Assembly: GCA_036426205.1 (NCBI GenBank)
Contig: CM071573.1
Location: 40,377,606 to 40,441,605 of the forward strand
From: Ascaphus truei
Taxonomy: Eukaryota > Chordata > Amphibia > Anura > Ascaphidae
DNA length: 64,000 nt
Direction of reading: 5' to 3'
Shown here: one piece after another, positions 59,311 to 64,000 of the stretch
Position numbering within the stretch: position 1 is the stretch's first letter
How the letters are laid out: each line of letters starts with the position of its first letter
Made by a program: the position numbers and the translations under genes
The notes under the pieces: generated by a model
Seen by the model: only the letters and a program-made list of their open reading frames with translations
Told to the model about the DNA's origin: nothing
The model's database searches: none

Positions 59311-60568
59311 ATTAAACGCTGTATGAATAGATCATTTGAAAACATTACAGAAAAGAAACAGGTCATTCCATACATAGGTTCCAAGTTTTTGAGAAGAATA
59401 GACTATTTCACACCTCTCCTTGTAGATAATTAAAGATTGTCGCAGAATTGTGTTGCATAGACATGTTGCTCAGGTAGGACGGTAGCATCTTTAGGGTGTC
59501 TTCAAAATGTAACACGAACAATAAACACTGTGCATGTAAGCAAGGGCTAAATAAAGTGGCAAAGCAATCACAGGCATGCATGTTTAATGCCCATAAGATG
59601 CCAAAACTGCTTATATAATTGTACAGAATATGAATGTATATGGAGGTAAGATACAGGTGAAGTGCCTGCAAAATAACATGGCACAGCTGTCCTCATGCGG
59701 AGCACGAGCTTCTCCTCAGCATTTCATTTGCAGCTCTTCGGGATATGCTCTGGTGGAACATACAGCATAACTTCTTATACTGTAGTTATCATACCTCTAC
59801 TTTCTCACAGTCTGACACTATGCTACTTTCACACACTTTCATAAATGTATACACACGCCCGGTTTGCCCCTAAAGCTATTTCTGAATGTATTTTAGGCGT
59901 ATCTTGTAGTCGAGAAATAATTTGCAATTGGATCTTTAAACAGGCAGCTTTAGGCAATCTTCACTCTTTAGTAGGTCTCCTTCACAATGAGAAAAAAAAA
60001 GTGGAGTAACACAATGATGGGTGTTTCAGGCTGGAGCTTCTTCAGATATCAAGACATTCCATAAAAAGAGACTGGGATTGTACCTGCTATCCATATGATC
60101 ATCCTTGCTTTAATGCTGTGTTACACTTTAGCCCATTAAAACCTTCCTGTGATAAAACCTGATAGTAGACAAACTTCTTGATTCCAATCATGCACATACT
60201 GATGTTACAGTACAAGTACTCTCTAAAAGCTGGTTTAGTAATACCCCCACCTTCTACAATATTGAGGTTGTTTGCCAGTGCCAGATCTCCTAATGCAAAG
60301 TTCATCAATGCCTGATCTAACTTGAAATGTTCTGTATCTCCTGTACTAACTACAGTACACAGAAGTAACCCCACCCTCCCAATCCTTTCTGTTCTCTAAC
60401 AACAATTAATAAACACAACACAAAATAAGATTGCTTTGATCAATAACTTCTACTGCTTATGTTAACATGCACCTGCTTCCCACTGCAGTGGCAGAAATCA
60501 GGTCCATAGACCATGCCCATGAAAAGTGAATATTCATTCAGCACTTTTATATCAATCATATAAACCCA
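59311..60568. other. No gene recognised
   Basis: The 91-codon minus frame at 60099-60374 (DTEHFKLDQALMNFALGDLA) is not low-complexity, but I know no family for it. Otherwise plain AT-rich sequence. Confidence 0.35.
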
Positions 60569-60779
60569 CTAGCTGATATACCCGGCGTTGCCCGTGATGT
60601 AATGTTCTGGCTCCCCTATCCTCCCTCTCAACTCCCTTCCCCCCCTCTTCACAGCTGTTCAGAGCTGCGCCCCCCTCCACCTACTGTTAACAGCTCCATT
60701 CCCCACCTCCCCCCGTTCACAGCTCCTCCCCCCCCGTTCACAGCTCCGTTCCTACCGTGTGTTTGGCAGCTGAGCTGAC

Positions 60780-61570
60780 TGAGGGGAAGTGAGTGTCAGT
60801 CAGTGAGGTGTATCGTCAGTCAGTGAGTGTGTGTCAGTCAGCAGGTTGTGTCAGTCAGTCAGTGAGTGTGGTGTCAGTCGTGAGTGAGTGTGTGTGTGTC
60901 GTGAGTGAGTGGTGTGTCAGTCAGTGAGGGTGTGTCAGTCAGTGTGTGTCAGTCAGTCAGTGTGGTCAGTCTCAGTGTGTCAGTCAGTCAGTCAGTGTGT
61001 CAGTCAGTCAGTGTCAGGAGTGTGCTGTAGTCAGAGTGTGTGTGTCAGTGAGTGAGTGTGTGTGTCAGTCAGTGAGTGTGTGTCAGTCAGTGTGTGTCAG
61101 TCAGTCAGTGTGTGTCAGTCAGTGTGTCAGTCAGTCAGTGCAGTGTGTCAGTCAGTCAGTCAGTGTGTGTCAGTCAGTCAGTGTGTGTCAGTCAGTGTGT
61201 CAGTCAGTCAGTCAGTGTGTCAGTCAGTCAGTCAGTCAGTGAGTGTGTGTGTCAGTCAGTGAGTGTGTGTGTCAGTGAGTGAGTGTGTGTGTGTCAGTCA
61301 GTGAGTGTGTGTCAGTCAGTGTGTCAGTCAGTCAGTCAGTGTGTCAGTCAGTCAGTCAGTGTGTGTCAGTCAGTCAGTAAGTGTGTGTCAGTCAGTGTGT
61401 GTCAGTCAGTCAGTCAGTGTGTGTCAGTCAGTTAGTCAGTGTGTATCAGTCAGTCAGTCAGTGTGTGTCAGTCAGTCAGTCAGTGTGTATGTGTCAGTCA
61501 GTGTGTGTCAGTCAGTCAGTCAGTGTGTGTGTCAGTCAGTCAGTCAGTCAGTGTGTGTCAGTCAGTATGT
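60780..61570. repeat. GTGTGTCAGTCAGTCAGT array
   Basis: About 0.8 kb of GTGTGT joined by CAGTCAGTCAG, the reverse complement of the 51-54 kb array type. The Ser/Val/Cys/Gln open frames are not genes. Confidence 0.97.
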
Positions 61571-61689
61571 ATTTATGTGTGAGCTTCCCCCCTTCTCTCC
61601 TGACTCCCTCCCCACCCCCCTTTTCCTGACTCCCTCTCCCCCCCTCTCCTGACTCCCCCCCCTGCTCCCTGCTGACTAGCGGTGGCGCG

Positions 61690-62115
61690 CTAGTGTCGGC
61701 GGCGAGTGGACAGGTGAGGCGCTGCTGAGAGGGGGGGGGGTGGTGGTGGTGGGCTCAGAGGCGGCTGCAGTGGTGTTGTCCTTCCCCCTCCCCCTGCATG
61801 TGTCGGCAGCGGGTGGGGAGGAGTTGAGGCGCTGCTGAGAGGGTGGGGGGTGGTGGGGCAGAGGCGGGTGTCATCGGCGGCGGTGGTTCCCCCTCCCCCG
61901 CGCGGAGCTGTGTTGGCAGCGGGTGGGGAGGAGGTGAGGCGCTGCTGAGAGAGGGTGGGGGGTGGTGGGGCAGAGGCGGGTGTCGTCGGTGGCGGTGGTT
62001 CCCCCTCCCCCGCGCGGAGCTGTGTCGGCGGCGGGTGGGGAGGTGAGGCGCTGCTGAGAAACGGTGTGGTGGGGGAGAGGCGGCTGGAGGCGGCGGCGGT
62101 TCCACCCCCCCTCCC
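61690..62115. repeat. About 110-bp GC-rich minisatellite
   Basis: GTGAGGCGCTGCTGAGA recurs near 61713, 61827 (variant), 61934 and 62043, with CCTCCCCCGCGCGGAGCTGTG between. There are four units. Confidence 0.9.
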
Positions 62116-62446
62116 GCCCGCGCGGAGCTGTGTCGGCGGCGACACTACCCGCATGCTGCTGTTGGCCGGGGCTCGGGTGAGCCTGGTGGATTCCCTGGGG
62201 GGAGGTGAGCTGGGTGGGTGATCGGTGGGGGAGACGACGGGGAGGTGAGCTGGGTGAAGAGGAGTGTGTGTGTGTGTGTCAGTTGGGTGAGGCCGTGGGG
62301 GATGGTGAGCTGCGGGTGAGGAGAAGAAGAGAGTGGCAGTTGGGTGACGTCATAGAGCCACCAATCTGATTGGCCAGAGGCTGAGGACCAATCAGATTCA
62401 CCACATCTAGCACCAACCTCACAAATTTCAATTTTATATATTAAGA

Positions 62447-62999
62447 TAAGATAAACCCGCACTGACTGGAATGGCTTACATAAGTCAAAGATATGTCACA
62501 GCTGTTTGGGGGGGTCCGGTAGATGGAATACATCCATGGAAGATGAGTGAACAAGGTGACACAACTGGTGCTTTGCTTGTCAAACCTGTGGACACCTCTC
62601 TGTTCATAAATGTGGATTTTATTGTGAAGATTACAGGATATACACTGCAGCCTTGAGCATTTAAACAGAAGGTTTACCAATTTAATCAGTTCTGGAGAGT
62701 AGTGGAAATACAAGTATGAAAGCTAGACAGGTGCAAAGATTCTGGAAGGAATGCTGTGGGACCTCAAATGTTCAATGAGTCTTAATAAAACCTCAACATG
62801 AATCTAAAAGTCCAATATCTGATGAATCTGTTTATATTTAGTAAAGTCTATTCTTTGCTGGAGATTTAAGCTATGCTGACCTTTCTCCCCTGCCGTAAAG
62901 AAGGTGGAAGTGTGCATGTGAATTTCCTTAAATATTTAAGGATCTCTGACACCCTGCCTCCGTAAACACAACAATAAATGTTGTGCAATGAGTTTAGAA
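62447..62999. other. No gene recognised
   Basis: Short plus frame 62471-62656 has no convincing family. Plain sequence. Confidence 0.4.
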
Positions 63000-63264
63000 C
63001 AGGAGTGGCAAACTGCAATCCTCAGGTGCTACCAACAGGTCAGATTTTCAGGACATCCCTGCTTCAGCACAGGTGACTCAATCAGTGGCTCAGTCAGGCT
63101 ACCAACAGGTCAGTTTTTCAGGATATCCCTGCTTCAGCACAGGTGGCTCAATCAGTGGTTCAGTGACTGCAAGCCAACTGCTTTTGAAGCCACTGGCGGA
63201 AGCAGGGATATCCTGAAAACCTTACCTTTTGGTAGCCCTTGAGGACTGGAGTTGGCCACCGCTA
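63000..63264. mobile_element. hAT-type palindromic MITE with internal duplication
   Basis: CAGGAGTGGCAAACTGCAATC..GGAGTTGGCCACCGCTA. Flanks GTTTAGAA and GTTTAGCA form an 8-bp duplication (7/8). One arm has a tandem duplication of about 73 bp beginning CTACCAACAGGTCAG. Confidence 0.88.
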
Positions 63265-63694
63265 GTTTAGCAGCTGGAATTGTCCAGAGATCAAAATCAA
63301 GGACGTGAATAAACGTTGTGCATGACCAAGCAGATTTAAAAGAGTCCACGCCAATCTCCCCACCTCTCCCTTTGATCTGTGCCAGTAATAATTACTCACT
63401 GAGTGACACTGTCATAAATCAGTAACTCAGCCTTTGCTTTAATGCACACATCTTGACCCATTGATCGGGGGTTCAGATCAGATTCTGTAGAATTGATAAA
63501 ACTGACTGACCAGGGATAAGGAAAATAAACACAATAGGAAATAAGAACAGGGGGAAACAATTTCATTCCCTACTGGGGGAAATTAACAACTCCAGTACAC
63601 AGGGGAAAGAGAAGCACATAGAACAAAGCCATGTAAGGCTGGAGGTAAGAGGCTGTGATATCTTTTACACTAGATCAAATGATGTATGTATATC
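63265..63694. other. No gene recognised
   Basis: Plain sequence, no exon or repeat end seen. Confidence 0.4.
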
Positions 63695-63850
63695 TTTATT
63701 TATATATCGCCACCCATGTACATAGCCCGTCACAGTAATAATACAAGACATAATAATTTAACACATAATGGGAGGGAATAAGTGCTTCGGACATGAAAGT
63801 AACATTAGAAAAAGAAGTCCCTGTCCCAAAGAGCTTACAATCTAAGTGTC
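63695..63850 (-). repeat. Interspersed repeat (SINE-like) fragment
   Basis: TTTATATATCGCCACCC...TGTCCCAAAGAGCTTACAATCTAAG; same family as 46265-46420. Confidence 0.6.
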
Positions 63851-64000
63851 CTTTTTACTCTTTCCTGTGCCAGATCCATGCATTCCTTCCCATATTAAAA
63901 ATAATATCATGCTCTGAGCCTCTCCCCAATCTACATTTTACTTTGTTTGCATACTTAATCCCTTTCACTCCCCAATGCTCCCCAACCCTGAAATCCCCCA

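Larger units (their letters stand above)
60569..62446 (-). mobile_element. Non-autonomous Helitron, second copy, opposite strand
   Basis: On the minus strand it starts A|TCTTAATATATAAAATTG and ends GGGCAACGCCGGGTATATCAGCTAG|T. The CGGGCAACGCCGGG next to the end fits the usual Helitron 3' hairpin. It shares end motifs and the TGACTGAC array type with 50334-54270. The interior also has a GC-rich minisatellite (61690-62110). No Rep/helicase. Confidence 0.82.

Noticed and set aside
60946..61652. Frames of CVSQSVSV repeats
   Set aside because: Product of the GTGTGTCAGTCAG array inside the Helitron.
61690..62154. 154-codon Pro-rich minus frame
   Set aside because: Translation of the 110-bp GC-rich minisatellite.

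Overview
This window looks like intergenic and intronic DNA from a repeat-rich vertebrate genome. An anuran amphibian is the best guess. The reasons are vertebrate-style lipase exons with GT-AG borders; a mix of L1-like and CR1 LINEs, a DIRS-type tyrosine-recombinase element with an SGNH-hydrolase domain, Tc1, hAT and Helitron elements; and many palindromic MITEs of the sort common in frog assemblies. The species cannot be fixed from the sequence. There are no bacterial operons, rRNA, tRNA or CRISPR arrays. Most long open frames are minisatellites or microsatellites without stops.

Host genes. Two pieces of pancreatic-lipase-family (PNLIP-like) genes lie head-to-tail on the minus strand. Gene A contributes three consecutive coding exons (20857-20738, 20227-20109, 18989-18858) and a possible terminal exon with a poly(A) signal (18750-18649). 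These carry the end of the lipase catalytic domain, including the catalytic His context. An in-frame stop comes where the C-terminal PLAT domain should begin, and I found no PLAT exon. Gene B contributes one N-terminal exon (253-100), downstream of gene A, with two apparent frameshifts. The rest of gene B would lie beyond the left edge. This suggests a local tandem lipase cluster, with one or both members degenerate or altered.

Layout. 0.1-0.25 kb: lipase B exon. 0.35-2.8 kb: palindromic repeat fragment and an L1-like LINE copy (+). 3.2-6.0 kb: non-autonomous LTR element with a nested MITE. 6.4-9.0 kb: second, better preserved copy of the same LINE (-). 9-11 kb: GC-rich unclassified repeats. 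11.2-11.8 kb: TA-target MITE. 12.1-14.3 kb: CR1 fragment, then multi-palindrome repeat copy A. 14.65-15.85 kb: 1.2-kb fold-back. 15.9-17.65 kb: DIRS-type element. 18.1-20.9 kb: lipase gene A. 21.3-25.2 kb: 71-bp minisatellite and multi-palindrome copy B, split by a solo LTR. 26.2-26.7 kb: chain of hairpins and a small Arg-rich ORF. 27.6-34.8 kb: microsatellites, solo LTR, a 0.9-kb polypurine array, a 36-bp minisatellite and MITEs. 35.5-42.9 kb: CR1/L2-type LINE fragments and a decayed Tc1 element. 43-50 kb: MITEs, 19-bp minisatellite and otherwise plain sequence. 50.3-54.3 kb and 60.6-62.4 kb: two opposite-strand copies of one Helitron family carrying TGACTGAC/ACAC arrays. 56-58 kb and 63 kb: cluster of hAT-type MITEs.

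There is no functional pathway to assemble apart from the lipase locus. The rest records nested transposition, palindrome-rich non-autonomous elements and tandem-array growth inside them.
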